Part shown: one piece after another, positions 26,601-34,397 of the stretch
How the letters are laid out: each line of letters starts with the position of its first letter
Position numbering within the stretch: position 1 is the stretch's first letter
From: FCB group bacterium
Lineage (GTDB): Bacteria; Zixibacteria; MSB-5A5; GN15; JAAZOE01
NCBI GenBank assembly: GCA_024231695.1
Contig: JAAEQF010000014.1
Location: forward strand, 1 to 40,996
Direction: 5' to 3'
DNA: 40,996 nt
The notes under the pieces: generated by a model
What the model saw: the letters and a program-made list of their open reading frames with translations, nothing else
The model's database searches: none
What the model was told of the DNA's origin: nothing
Translations under genes and position numbers: made by a program

Positions 26601-27165
26601 AGAATAACGTTCCCAATCCTACTGCCGGGGGCAACGATCCGTAAGCAGCTATACTGGAATCAAGATGATAAGCCGAATCGGTCGCTTTCGGCCAGATTTC
26701 CCAAATCAACTCCAGTTTTCCATATGAGACCACACGCCAGTATTGTGCCAGAGATCTAAGGTGAGCTTCGAAGTAATCAAGGTTATGCGGCGCTGGATCC
26801 AGACCATGCCCTTCCTGTTCTATAAAATCCTCTTTGGCTCGAAGATCGAAAACACCGATACCAGTGGTCGTAGGATCATCCGGTTCTTCAAGGACGAAAT
26901 CAGCCCTGATGGCAACTATTGTAATCGTATCCACCTCACCGGCAGCAGTGGCTCTCGTGGGCAGACCAAAGGCCTTGCCTCGCTCCAACCCAAGGAAATC
27001 CTCTTTGGCCCTGCCGGAATAAAACTCGATCGGCGGATCAGGATTCTGGGGGTCGTCAGTCACTGTCTGACGTCCGTCAATGGTCAGTAATTTATCGGCC
27101 GTCGCGACTCCCCCCAAAAATATCAAACAGAACCCGACAACGAAGATCAATCTGTGTGGTGTCAT
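23695..27165 (-). CDS. Secreted M6-family metalloprotease with FG-GAP repeats and Por-type C-terminal tail
   Basis: About 1156 residues. A signal peptide (MTPHRLIFVVGFCLIFLGGV) is followed by an M6 (immune inhibitor A type) zinc protease domain. The active site is HEFGHQLGLVD with H284, E285 and H288 and a third ligand in the GLVDLY part. Between about 580 and 1020 there are calcium-binding FG-GAP motifs such as DLDGDGEDEI, DFDRDGVEEV and DIDGDNRADI, suggesting a propeller. The last 85 residues start FFAYPNPATG and end HCRIEATASSG then FKTIAVVK, the type A secretion tail of type IX substrates. It is a likely cargo of the adjacent PorU/PorV-like proteins. Start is uncertain: ATG 27165 gives the cleanest signal peptide; a TTG at 27201 is also in frame. 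Confidence 0.87.
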   Translation of the reverse strand: MTPHRLIFVVGFCLIFLGGVATADKLLTIDGRQTVTDDPQNPDPPIEFYSGRAKEDFLGLERGKAFGLPTRATAAGEVDTITIVAIRADFVLEEPDDPTTTGIGVFDLRAKEDFIEQEGHGLDPAPHNLDYFEAHLRSLAQYWRVVSYGKLELIWEIWPKATDSAYHLDSSIAAYGSLPPAVGLGTLFYDALKKADEVDGDSLRFRDEEGRKKAVMIFHAGSDRQNDLWFSATPTENDLYTGFLTFDEFNQIELSHDTVVEGIIMPETMSQDNRITVMNAVMAHEFGHQLGLVDLYNTGSNPFLTQMGDFALMDNMGMNTAAMFDIYGVGAFGTVPLFPMAWSRAFLGFEEVVEYREGTSIELAAVKLQTSEAKIAKIPISATEYYLLENRRSDIDGELDGLRQDSTSDVILWPVVVESQTVGDSVETVLVPVREYDVYLPDNAAGIAIWHIDEAVAAEDYLPEPLEFNFDNNFDANSLQWDHRRRFVRLVEADGLIGFGGNYHQGFGKREDLFYSGNNSNFGTHTNPPTISNDGGYTHFNITNISSPAKIMTFNLSRNRMADNFPRRMSIPADPGLAPAAVDLDGDGEDEILSVSGNRLLAVYADGRDFLDTLGQWPDEDTIYSGIDAHTDANPYVPRQFTTAAMPVFAETGAVITTLPVTATFNDTTLVMAGTGAGKVYAYLTTANDAGEPDMYRAENFWVWEELLIPGGITGIIPDTDKGLVICFNDNRRMLFWDWNDPGTRKANVLDGDFVGACRFDGGLAVLAETATNSVLYQYAYDDLFNLDTLTPNSLEIDETGFHAPIATDFDRDGVEEVVLVSRTGHVLCYSLTAAGIEKYTDLDKNTGDTAVAGPAVADFSGNGFPELIIPGTNRIYGYDRTGLTAIDFPVTVDPARPGQLVLTEPIISDIDGDNRADIVVAALDSVFVTKPAAVFYLDSLSSPDTIYIKTKDTTFTYYNYFSNVYVVTPGRLQMSGFPVPAGTLGINEDGDTTFGVATPVHMKSGNEGRLAVAGADGWLNLWTTNWSDEAAFWPMAGGSADRSGYLTLDDLGEERALSEFLPEMRFFAYPNPATGSRANIHFYVNQAAGVTVTIFDAIGDKVWEGYRDIPDGNREEEIIWNLGDVASGVYHCRIEATASSGSHQAVAFKTIAVVK

Positions 27166-27224
27166 CCCATAAAAATAGATAGGCCGCTCCTTACTTGTCA
27201 ACCAACATTCCGATTGTTACCATC

Positions 27225-30002
27225 TTAAAAATTCACCGTCCCCGATATACGAAGCGTATTCGATAGCGGAGAATCTTCCGAGGAGGGAACATAGGCAAAA
27301 TCAAGTCGAGCGCCTTTCAGTTCCAGTCCGGCGCCAAACGTCAAGTGCTTGACGTCGCCCTCTTTGTCGTATTTGTATCCGACCCTCAGGGCAATCAGGT
27401 TGGAATATAAATATTCGGCACCGACATGCTTGATCGCATAATCCAGCTCTTTACTGAATCCATGGTTCAAATTGGTCAGCATGCGATTCACCTCGATCTG
27501 GGCAATGAGCCGGTTGTACTGCGAATTCACTAATTTGTAGGAAAAACCAACAGCCAGGTTGCGCGGCAAAGGATCGTTCTGGTCAGCATCAACATAAGTG
27601 ATTTCCGGCCCGATATTGGTTAAGGCCGATCCAAATTGAAGACGATCGGATAGTTTCACCAACACGCCCACGTCAAAGGCAAAGGCCGAAGCCACACCGT
27701 TACCCCTTTCCTCACCCGCGCCGACCGAGGAAAGATGGGAATAGATAAATTTGACCGTCAATCCGGTTTTGATATTGTCGGACAAGGAAGTTCCAAAAGA
27801 GAGAGCCGTCGTCAACTCAAAAGGATCTTCAGAACCGATGGACGCACCTTCGGCGTCCCTGAAATCAATCTGGCCGTAATTCAAGTAAATGAAACTCAAT
27901 CCCATCGTTCCCAGACCCCGGACATTATGAACGTAGGACAGGAATTCATAATACATATCCAGTCCGAGAGTCGGCAGCCAGTTGACGTGCATGAGAACAA
28001 CTTCGTGCGCGCCCTTGGATTCTATGGTCACGGCGTTATTGGAAATAAAATAGGACTGACCGGCATAATCATAGGTTCCAACCACCTGGCGGCGGTTGAG
28101 GCGTTCCTCGTTGACCTGCCTCCAGCCTTCACTGGTGAATTTCAATAAACCGTATTCCGTGCCGACAAATAATTCGCCCAAATTGACGCCGATTGAATAA
28201 ATGGGCGAGCCCAGGTTTGAATTGTACACATACACTTTCCGACCCGGCGCCACCGGGCGGCCGTTCAGTTCGTTATAGGAATCGATATTGGCGGCAAGAA
28301 TCGCCACCAGATCAGGATCATCGTCCGAAAGCTGATTGCGGGCGATCTCTTCCGCCGTCATGGACACCGCTGCCCCAGAACTGTCTACCGAACGGTTGAC
28401 ATATTCGGAGTAACCGTAGCGAGCCCAGAGACTTCCGTCAAACGACAACAAGCCTCCGGTGGTACCAATCCAAAGCCCACCGGAGAGATCATAAGCCAGG
28501 GCCGTGACCTTATAGCGCATCGTCGGCGAATAAGGCAGCTGAATGACTTTCCCTTCAATCAACCACTGTTCGTCACTTAGGTAAACCGTAGTTGTTGTCG
28601 GTTCTTCCACCGGGATCGGTTCCACCTCCAGAGCCGGCTCTTCACCGCTCATGGAAACATCGGTCTTGTCTTCAACCACCGCTTCACCCGATCCGGTATC
28701 GGCTTCCGCCGTTTCTTCGGCAGACGCCGCTGCTTCTGGCGAAATCTGAACCGCAGACTCATTCGATTGGGTCGGGGCCGTTATAATCGCGTTCATGTCT
28801 CTGATTCTTTTTTCCAAAGCACTGTATTCGGTATCGGTGTGATATATACCGGCGCGAGTGGCCAGTTTTTCCATTGTGTCATCCAGACGCACTACATACT
28901 TGTAGCTATCGGACCAGCGGTTGTCGTTGTAATAATAAACCACACCCCCCACGACAGCATAAACTGTCTTGGCCGAGACGTAGGTTACGGCTTCCACCGG
29001 AGCCTGGGGTAAATCGGAGAATTCGGCAAAGGCTCCATGATAATATGATACAAGCCCCATCTCCGTGCCGATCATCAAGTGATCATCATATCCGGCAATA
29101 GTGGTCACGACGGTGGAAGGTAGCATATCTGCTCCGAAGCGAGCCCAGATCCGGTTGGCCCGGCGAAAGAGGCCTTCATCGGTACCAACCCAAAGATAGC
29201 GGCTGGTGCCGCCCAGACAGGTCAGATTGCCATCAATCCCGACCGAATAGGGAACGGTCAGGTGACTCGGCAGAAAACGGTAGATTGCCCGATCCAGCGA
29301 AAAAGTAATTCGATCCAATTCCTCAGACGTGACAATGCTGTCCACGAGTCCCTCGGCTATCTTGTTTTGCAAATTGTAAAACTGATTGGGATTGAGCAGA
29401 CAACCGTCAAACCCATCTTTAAAATTATCCAAGTCGGCCAATAGATCATCACGAGAGGCATAATCTTCAGTTACAACCGATTTGACCTTGGCAATAAAGG
29501 CATCGACTTCTTCGGCTGTTACCGGACAACTGACCTCGCGCACTTGTTCTCCCATTTTGATCAACTGCTCATCATCTTCCGTATTGAATATTGTTTTCAG
29601 AAAATCGAATAGGGTTTGATCCGAGGAAGTCTCGAAATCTCGTCCGGCGTTCCAGTGCTTACCGTCAAACATCAACAGTTTGTTGTCGGCAATCACCCAG
29701 GTTTCATTCCCTCCTGAAGCTCCCTTCAACGTCACTACGTCGGTAATCATACCGAACGCGGGCGCCAGTTTTCGGGTTTTTAGCGTCCCGGCCATCGGCT
29801 CGTTGCCCAAACCGGCCGGATTCCAATAGGTAGCGGTGGCATCATCGGCAATGGAAACAAACGCCTCGCCCATTCCGGCGGGGCGTGCTCCCGGCGCGAC
29901 ACGAAGGTAGAGAACTGCCGCCTCGGAAGTGGCCTCGGCCGTCTGTACCATGCCCATCAAAATTATGGCGGTGAGGATCAGTAGGATGTGAACCTGTTTC
30001 AT
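27225..30002 (-). CDS. PorV-like outer-membrane barrel with a large beta-propeller inserted near its N-terminus
   Basis: 925 residues; PorV-family barrels are usually about 330-400. After a signal peptide, the family hallmark GARPAGMGEAFVSIADDATA then TYWNPAGLG occupies 38-66. The rest of the barrel resumes near 660 with EVVLMHVNWLPTLGLDMYYE and LGTMGLSFIYLNYGQIDFRD, and ends at VNF. Between them sit about 590 residues: a helical, acidic part (about 100-240), then blades of a two-component-regulator-type propeller (YLWVGTDEGLF, HLMIGTEMGLV, LWIGTTGGLLSFDG, LFVGTEYGLLKF), broken by a Pro/Glu/Ala/Thr-rich linker near 410-465. PorV shuttles type IX cargo to PorU; the upstream gene is PorU-like, as in P. 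gingivalis. AGGAG nine bases before the ATG. The frame is open throughout, so the insert is part of the protein. Confidence 0.83.
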   Translation of the reverse strand: MKQVHILLILTAIILMGMVQTAEATSEAAVLYLRVAPGARPAGMGEAFVSIADDATATYWNPAGLGNEPMAGTLKTRKLAPAFGMITDVVTLKGASGGNETWVIADNKLLMFDGKHWNAGRDFETSSDQTLFDFLKTIFNTEDDEQLIKMGEQVREVSCPVTAEEVDAFIAKVKSVVTEDYASRDDLLADLDNFKDGFDGCLLNPNQFYNLQNKIAEGLVDSIVTSEELDRITFSLDRAIYRFLPSHLTVPYSVGIDGNLTCLGGTSRYLWVGTDEGLFRRANRIWARFGADMLPSTVVTTIAGYDDHLMIGTEMGLVSYYHGAFAEFSDLPQAPVEAVTYVSAKTVYAVVGGVVYYYNDNRWSDSYKYVVRLDDTMEKLATRAGIYHTDTEYSALEKRIRDMNAIITAPTQSNESAVQISPEAAASAEETAEADTGSGEAVVEDKTDVSMSGEEPALEVEPIPVEEPTTTTVYLSDEQWLIEGKVIQLPYSPTMRYKVTALAYDLSGGLWIGTTGGLLSFDGSLWARYGYSEYVNRSVDSSGAAVSMTAEEIARNQLSDDDPDLVAILAANIDSYNELNGRPVAPGRKVYVYNSNLGSPIYSIGVNLGELFVGTEYGLLKFTSEGWRQVNEERLNRRQVVGTYDYAGQSYFISNNAVTIESKGAHEVVLMHVNWLPTLGLDMYYEFLSYVHNVRGLGTMGLSFIYLNYGQIDFRDAEGASIGSEDPFELTTALSFGTSLSDNIKTGLTVKFIYSHLSSVGAGEERGNGVASAFAFDVGVLVKLSDRLQFGSALTNIGPEITYVDADQNDPLPRNLAVGFSYKLVNSQYNRLIAQIEVNRMLTNLNHGFSKELDYAIKHVGAEYLYSNLIALRVGYKYDKEGDVKHLTFGAGLELKGARLDFAYVPSSEDSPLSNTLRISGTVNF

Positions 30003-30044
30003 CTTTCATATCTCCTAAAGTAGGTCATAAACCTAAACATATCT

Positions 30045-33000
30045 TCAGTTTAACAAAACCAGCTTGCCGAACGTCTCGGTTTTATTATCGGCTTTTTCAC
30101 GGTCGGAAACAGTCTGGCCTCCGGCTGTCAATTTATAAATATAGACGCCTTCGGCAATCCGATCTCCGTCAAGGTCACGTCCGTCCCAGTAAAACATTCG
30201 ATTCCGGCCCATTTCCGGATTATCTTCATAAAATCTCTTAATCATCCGCCCGGCCAAGGTAAATATCTGAAGTTCCACCCAGCTGGCCGACTCTGAAAGC
30301 TCAAAATAAAACTCGGTCCACTCGGTCATTGGATTGGGATAATTCATCACATCGGTCAACGCAATCCGACTCTCTTCCGAGATCAAAGCATCGAACTCGA
30401 CAAGGGCCGGATTATTGGCGTTATCCCAGGCCCTGACCTTGAACTGATGCAGCTCGGCGCTCAAATCCGGAAGCGTATAACGCAGTTGACCGGCCTGATA
30501 GCTGCCCCGATCATAAGCGAAATTTCCGGTCAGATTTACGGTTGTGTTGTTGTCGTTGTCGAAAGTCAACTCAATCCTGTGCCCCAGACCGCCGGTGAGG
30601 TTCAGACCCATGGGGTCGGAAAGCTCGAGGATCATGGTGGCATTGGCCGAAATCCGGTCGCCGCTAACGAATTCAGGATTCTCCTCAAAAGAGAATTTGA
30701 TATCCGGTCCGGAATTGTCGGTGGTTGGTGACACGGTTTCTGATATAATTAATGAATCCAGTCCGCCGATGGCTGAAATATCTCCGAATGAACAGTAACC
30801 TGAAATCAAGGCATCGTCTCCGCCATAATCGATATCCAGCGGCACGATAAAACCGCCCGAAAACTCGCCGTCAGTAATCTGAATCGGCCCACGAAACAGG
30901 GTCGGGCCACCCAGAGAATAGCTAATACCCAGATTATGTTGGCGAATAATCGGCGAATCATAAACCGCCATATCGGCCAGCCCCTCGACCACCGCCGGAT
31001 TTCCTTCTTCATTAATCACCCGGCCGTTGAAACTGAAATATTGAAGCGGGATAAGCTCCCCGGCGCCGTCAGCCTCTATTTCCAGCCGATATTCGGGCAG
31101 ACCCAGGCGCCCCAGCGGATCACCGAAAACCAGATAGGCGCGATCATTGCGAACCAAGGATGAATTATGAATAAACTGATGCATCATCTTGGTAGAATAA
31201 ACCGCTTCGCATATATTCTGATGACCGTCAAAAAGAGCATCGTAAAGATCATAATTGAAAATGGAGTTGTCGGTGCTGTACACCAGCCGCGTGGCCGAAA
31301 CCGTCGCTATCGCCCCTCCCGTCTGACGGAACATCATCTCAGCCATGCCCTCCTTGTCGGGAGCATCGAAAAAGCCAATGGAGCAAGATGCGGCAATGAC
31401 CACCGTCGGCTTATCCTCGTTCTGCATCCGGCTCAAATCGCTGGCCTTCTTCAGGACATGTTCATCGGCCCAGACGTCAGGCGACCCGTGCCCGATATAA
31501 TTGACGATCAAAGTTCCTTCATTGACCGCTTTGACGATGGCGTCATTAACCGACGGTTTTTCGCCACTGGCCGCAAACGGATACTCGGTCAGATATATCT
31601 TCTGCTTGACAAACTCCACCGGTGTATGCATCACGGCCAGAGTTTCGGCTTGGGCTGTATGGATAATTTCGGACGAGGTTGTTTTCTTGAATTCATCGTC
31701 GGCTACAAAAGTAATCCGACTCCGCCAGCTTCCCCGGTTCTCGTCTGCTTCATAAATCTTCAATTTATTGATATAGGCCGCCACTTCGGCCGAGGAACGA
31801 ACCGGCCATCGGGCCACCATCATGTCCCAGCCGCGATCTTCCGGATAATTATAGCTGCTGTCGGAATCGAGCGAATCCACCTTGCCGAAATAAACATAAT
31901 TGTCGTCACCCAGCGAAGACGCCCGCGACCAGATAAAAGGCGGAACATATGATGGTGTATGCATATTCAGATTATCAATATAATCGTAATGACCGTCGCC
32001 GGCCAAAAGTACGGCCATCGGAGCGGGAGATTCAAAGTTCTCATAGGCATATTTCAAATAACAGCGGATGGCTATCGGTGATTCCAACCCAAAACCGAAC
32101 TCATTATAAATATCCTCTAAGGCCGCCAGCTTGATCCGATAACCGTCGGCTCCGCGATAATCAACATATTCACCCAGAGCACCCTGGAAACCGCGCGGTG
32201 AAACCACAATGCAATCATATTGCCCAGGATCGTTGCGCAAACTGCCCACCTGTACGGTTTCGATCGATAGCGGCATCTCAACATTGCTCAATGAGTAAAC
32301 AACAAAACAGGATGGTGCCAAAGGGTTGGCCGGTAATTGAAACCGAGCAGTGTCTCCGGTGATCTCCACCCCGGAAATCAATATCGGCTCATCCGGGTTA
32401 CTAATATTCAGCGAATACTGCGAAGGTGTATATCCGGTCAATTGATAACGCAACTGCCCGGCGTAACCCAGTGAATTAAATTCCAACTGGTCACCGCTGA
32501 GGTGAAGTTTCATCGGATAGGAGATATTTAAATAATCAAGATAAGTGTATGTGCCTGATGGACTCAAGTTGACCTGAAAAGTATTTAGCCCGGCATAGGC
32601 GGCGCCACTGATATCGTAGAAATCCTTGCCGCCGGAGTAAATCATTTCCACCCCGTTGAGATAGATCTTCGTTCCGCTGTAATTGCATATTGCCGTCATT
32701 TCTATACCGACCGAATCACCGGAGACCAAGTTGGGGAGGTTGATCGAAGCCGATACTGTTGGAAGGGCGGACCAATACCACTGATAATAATCCCGGATAC
32801 GCCCGTAGATATCGGTATAAAGAACTGCTTCCTGCTCGAGGCGAATCGGCTGGCGCGTCACATCTACAAAATAATCCGGCGTCCCCACCGGAGCGGCCAT
32901 TTCCACCGGCCAACGCAAAGGAACCTCGTCTGCAAAACCGCCGACAGCCAGCCAGTAAACATTGATGCGGCCATAAGGATCGTTTTGATATATCGGGGAA

Positions 33001-33914
33001 CCACTATTCAAATCATACTTCTCCGCCCCTTCGGCATAAAATAGGATATAATCCCCGCCACCAAATTGGCCATCTCCGCCGTCTTCCACTCTCACCCCGA
33101 CCTGATATAACTCCGGCTCCGGATCGGTCGGATCAATTGAAGGATGATTACCTCCGCTATAGAACAACCGCAACGAATCGGCCATGAGTCCGGTCAGGCC
33201 TATTCCGGCTTGCTCCAATTGCGAACCGGTAATGCGCGTAACGCCGTCTTCATCAACCGTAATCTTGACCCAGTGAGCATCCTCATCAAACATGCCGACC
33301 GAAGGCTTGAAGGCCGCCAGTTTGCGATCCGCCCGGCCGAATTCAAAAAACATGTCCGAATTTATCACGCTTGAGGCTAGTACCGAATCCAGCCTCGAAG
33401 ACGCACCGGAAACCACATCAGTCTTAAGTCCCGGCCTAATATCGACATTGATTTCAAAATCGGTGAAAGCCGTCAATCGTCCGTTTTCCAGACGCTGAGG
33501 GAATACATGCAGACGAGCAATGCGCCGCCCGCGTGCCTCAATATTTCTTCCCCGGATCACCAGCGGCGTCATTGCGGAGACGAATCTGTCATCCACCGGC
33601 TGATCAACCGTTCCGGCCGTAGAATAATTGTAATTAAAATCCAAATCACCATCTGGCGGTAAGGCCACCAATAAGGTCCGCCCCCAGAATTGAGCTCCGT
33701 TCAGCTCGATCAAATCGGCCTGCCCCAAACCGGTGAAATCACCCGACAGATCCGGATGATAAGTAACGACCAGATTGTCATCGGCCAACCGAGATATGGT
33801 TACATCGGTATGCCTCGAGCTGCTTCCAGCCATTAAACTGGAAACCAGAAGCAATACTCCCAGCACATACGCGGTCGATTTGATAATTGATTTTAGGGCC
33901 GAACGATCACTCAT
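30045..33914 (-). CDS. PorU-like C25 (gingipain-family) protease/sortase
   Basis: 1289 residues from the chosen ATG. Signal peptide (SIIKSTAYVLGVLLLVSSLM), a beta-rich N-terminal region, then a C25 cysteine peptidase domain in the middle. The catalytic pair is present: H809 in NYIGHGSPDVW and C844 in AASCSIGFFDAP, 35 residues apart, close to the spacing in gingipains. The C-terminus has Ig-like segments and a FlgD/Por-type tail starting NYPNPMTEW with WDGRDLDGDRIAEGVYIYKL. Size, order and the tail match PorU, the type IX sortase that trims cargo tails, and the next gene is PorV-like. It could instead be an ordinary secreted C25 protease. No Shine-Dalgarno site marks the start: ATG 33914, ATG 33926 and TTG 33959 are all in frame. 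Confidence 0.85.
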   Translation of the reverse strand: MSDRSALKSIIKSTAYVLGVLLLVSSLMAGSSSRHTDVTISRLADDNLVVTYHPDLSGDFTGLGQADLIELNGAQFWGRTLLVALPPDGDLDFNYNYSTAGTVDQPVDDRFVSAMTPLVIRGRNIEARGRRIARLHVFPQRLENGRLTAFTDFEINVDIRPGLKTDVVSGASSRLDSVLASSVINSDMFFEFGRADRKLAAFKPSVGMFDEDAHWVKITVDEDGVTRITGSQLEQAGIGLTGLMADSLRLFYSGGNHPSIDPTDPEPELYQVGVRVEDGGDGQFGGGDYILFYAEGAEKYDLNSGSPIYQNDPYGRINVYWLAVGGFADEVPLRWPVEMAAPVGTPDYFVDVTRQPIRLEQEAVLYTDIYGRIRDYYQWYWSALPTVSASINLPNLVSGDSVGIEMTAICNYSGTKIYLNGVEMIYSGGKDFYDISGAAYAGLNTFQVNLSPSGTYTYLDYLNISYPMKLHLSGDQLEFNSLGYAGQLRYQLTGYTPSQYSLNISNPDEPILISGVEITGDTARFQLPANPLAPSCFVVYSLSNVEMPLSIETVQVGSLRNDPGQYDCIVVSPRGFQGALGEYVDYRGADGYRIKLAALEDIYNEFGFGLESPIAIRCYLKYAYENFESPAPMAVLLAGDGHYDYIDNLNMHTPSYVPPFIWSRASSLGDDNYVYFGKVDSLDSDSSYNYPEDRGWDMMVARWPVRSSAEVAAYINKLKIYEADENRGSWRSRITFVADDEFKKTTSSEIIHTAQAETLAVMHTPVEFVKQKIYLTEYPFAASGEKPSVNDAIVKAVNEGTLIVNYIGHGSPDVWADEHVLKKASDLSRMQNEDKPTVVIAASCSIGFFDAPDKEGMAEMMFRQTGGAIATVSATRLVYSTDNSIFNYDLYDALFDGHQNICEAVYSTKMMHQFIHNSSLVRNDRAYLVFGDPLGRLGLPEYRLEIEADGAGELIPLQYFSFNGRVINEEGNPAVVEGLADMAVYDSPIIRQHNLGISYSLGGPTLFRGPIQITDGEFSGGFIVPLDIDYGGDDALISGYCSFGDISAIGGLDSLIISETVSPTTDNSGPDIKFSFEENPEFVSGDRISANATMILELSDPMGLNLTGGLGHRIELTFDNDNNTTVNLTGNFAYDRGSYQAGQLRYTLPDLSAELHQFKVRAWDNANNPALVEFDALISEESRIALTDVMNYPNPMTEWTEFYFELSESASWVELQIFTLAGRMIKRFYEDNPEMGRNRMFYWDGRDLDGDRIAEGVYIYKLTAGGQTVSDREKADNKTETFGKLVLLN

Positions 33915-34134
33915 AAAAAAAACCATGTCAAGGCTGAGACCTTGCACACGGTTGAACAAATAAAAAAAACACTATCCAACCGTAGTCAAAGGGCACCTTA
34001 TGCTCCGCTCCAAAAGAACGATTCCGAGTTGTCAATCCAGGTTGTAAACCTCTTTCTTAACTCAACACAAACCCTTTAAATACGCTCGATAATGTCTCCT
34101 TCTATTAAGCACTCTATCGTACAATAAGCGTTAT
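33915..34134 (-). other. Long untranslated leader of the surface-protein operon
   Basis: About 215 bases between the candidate promoter and the chosen PorU-like start, with no gene on either strand. On the minus strand it is AT-rich and holds two runs of eight T, one of them directly after the first possible ATG, and a small hairpin CAAGG-TCTCAG-CCTTG just before that ATG. A further short hairpin AGGTT-GTA-AACCT lies at about 34050. None is strong enough to call a terminator or riboswitch. Confidence 0.3.
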
Positions 34135-34163
34135 AGTTTAATAGTTTAGCCACAATATGTCAA
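34135..34163 (-). promoter_or_regulatory. Candidate promoter of the PorU/PorV-like operon
   Basis: Minus strand: a perfect -35 box TTGACA, 17 bases, TAAACT (4/6 match to the -10). The -35 lies in CTTGACATATT, identical to the same stretch in the strong promoter of the dockerin gene (40622-40650). It is placed between the tnaA terminator and the first gene of the operon, as expected. Confidence 0.45.
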
Positions 34164-34348
34164 GAAGCTTGTCATATTAATACTGCTCAATGCAAATACC
34201 CGGCCCAAATGGTTAATTTCCAAAATACCATTATACCTTTTTGCTGCACAACAATTTAACATCTCGAGCGACAAAAAGTTCCAGTTGCAAACTCCGTATA
34301 AAGTCCGATATCTGACCAAAAAGTGAACCGGTTTTCACTGTTTAACCA

Positions 34349-34376
34349 AAAACGGACCGATTATCCGGCCCGTTTT
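34349..34376 (-). terminator. Intrinsic terminator of the asparaginase-tryptophanase unit
   Basis: Minus strand: an 11-pair stem (AAAACGGGCCG pairing with CGGTCCGTTTT, one G-T pair) and a six-base loop, ending in a run of T. It lies 22 bases after the tryptophanase stop. A second, weaker hairpin with six-base arms AGTGAA/TTCACT follows at 34322-34339. Confidence 0.75.
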
Positions 34377-34397
34377 GAGATCAAGCCTGCAAGAAAA

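Noticed and set aside
31167..31952. 261-codon plus-strand frame opposite the C25 gene
   Set aside because: It is entirely inside the PorU-like gene, on the other strand, and has no recognisable domain; it is a codon-usage shadow.
33928..33943. Hairpin followed by a run of T as a terminator or attenuator before the PorU-like start
   Set aside because: The stem has only five pairs, and an ATG lies between the stem and the T run; too weak to call.
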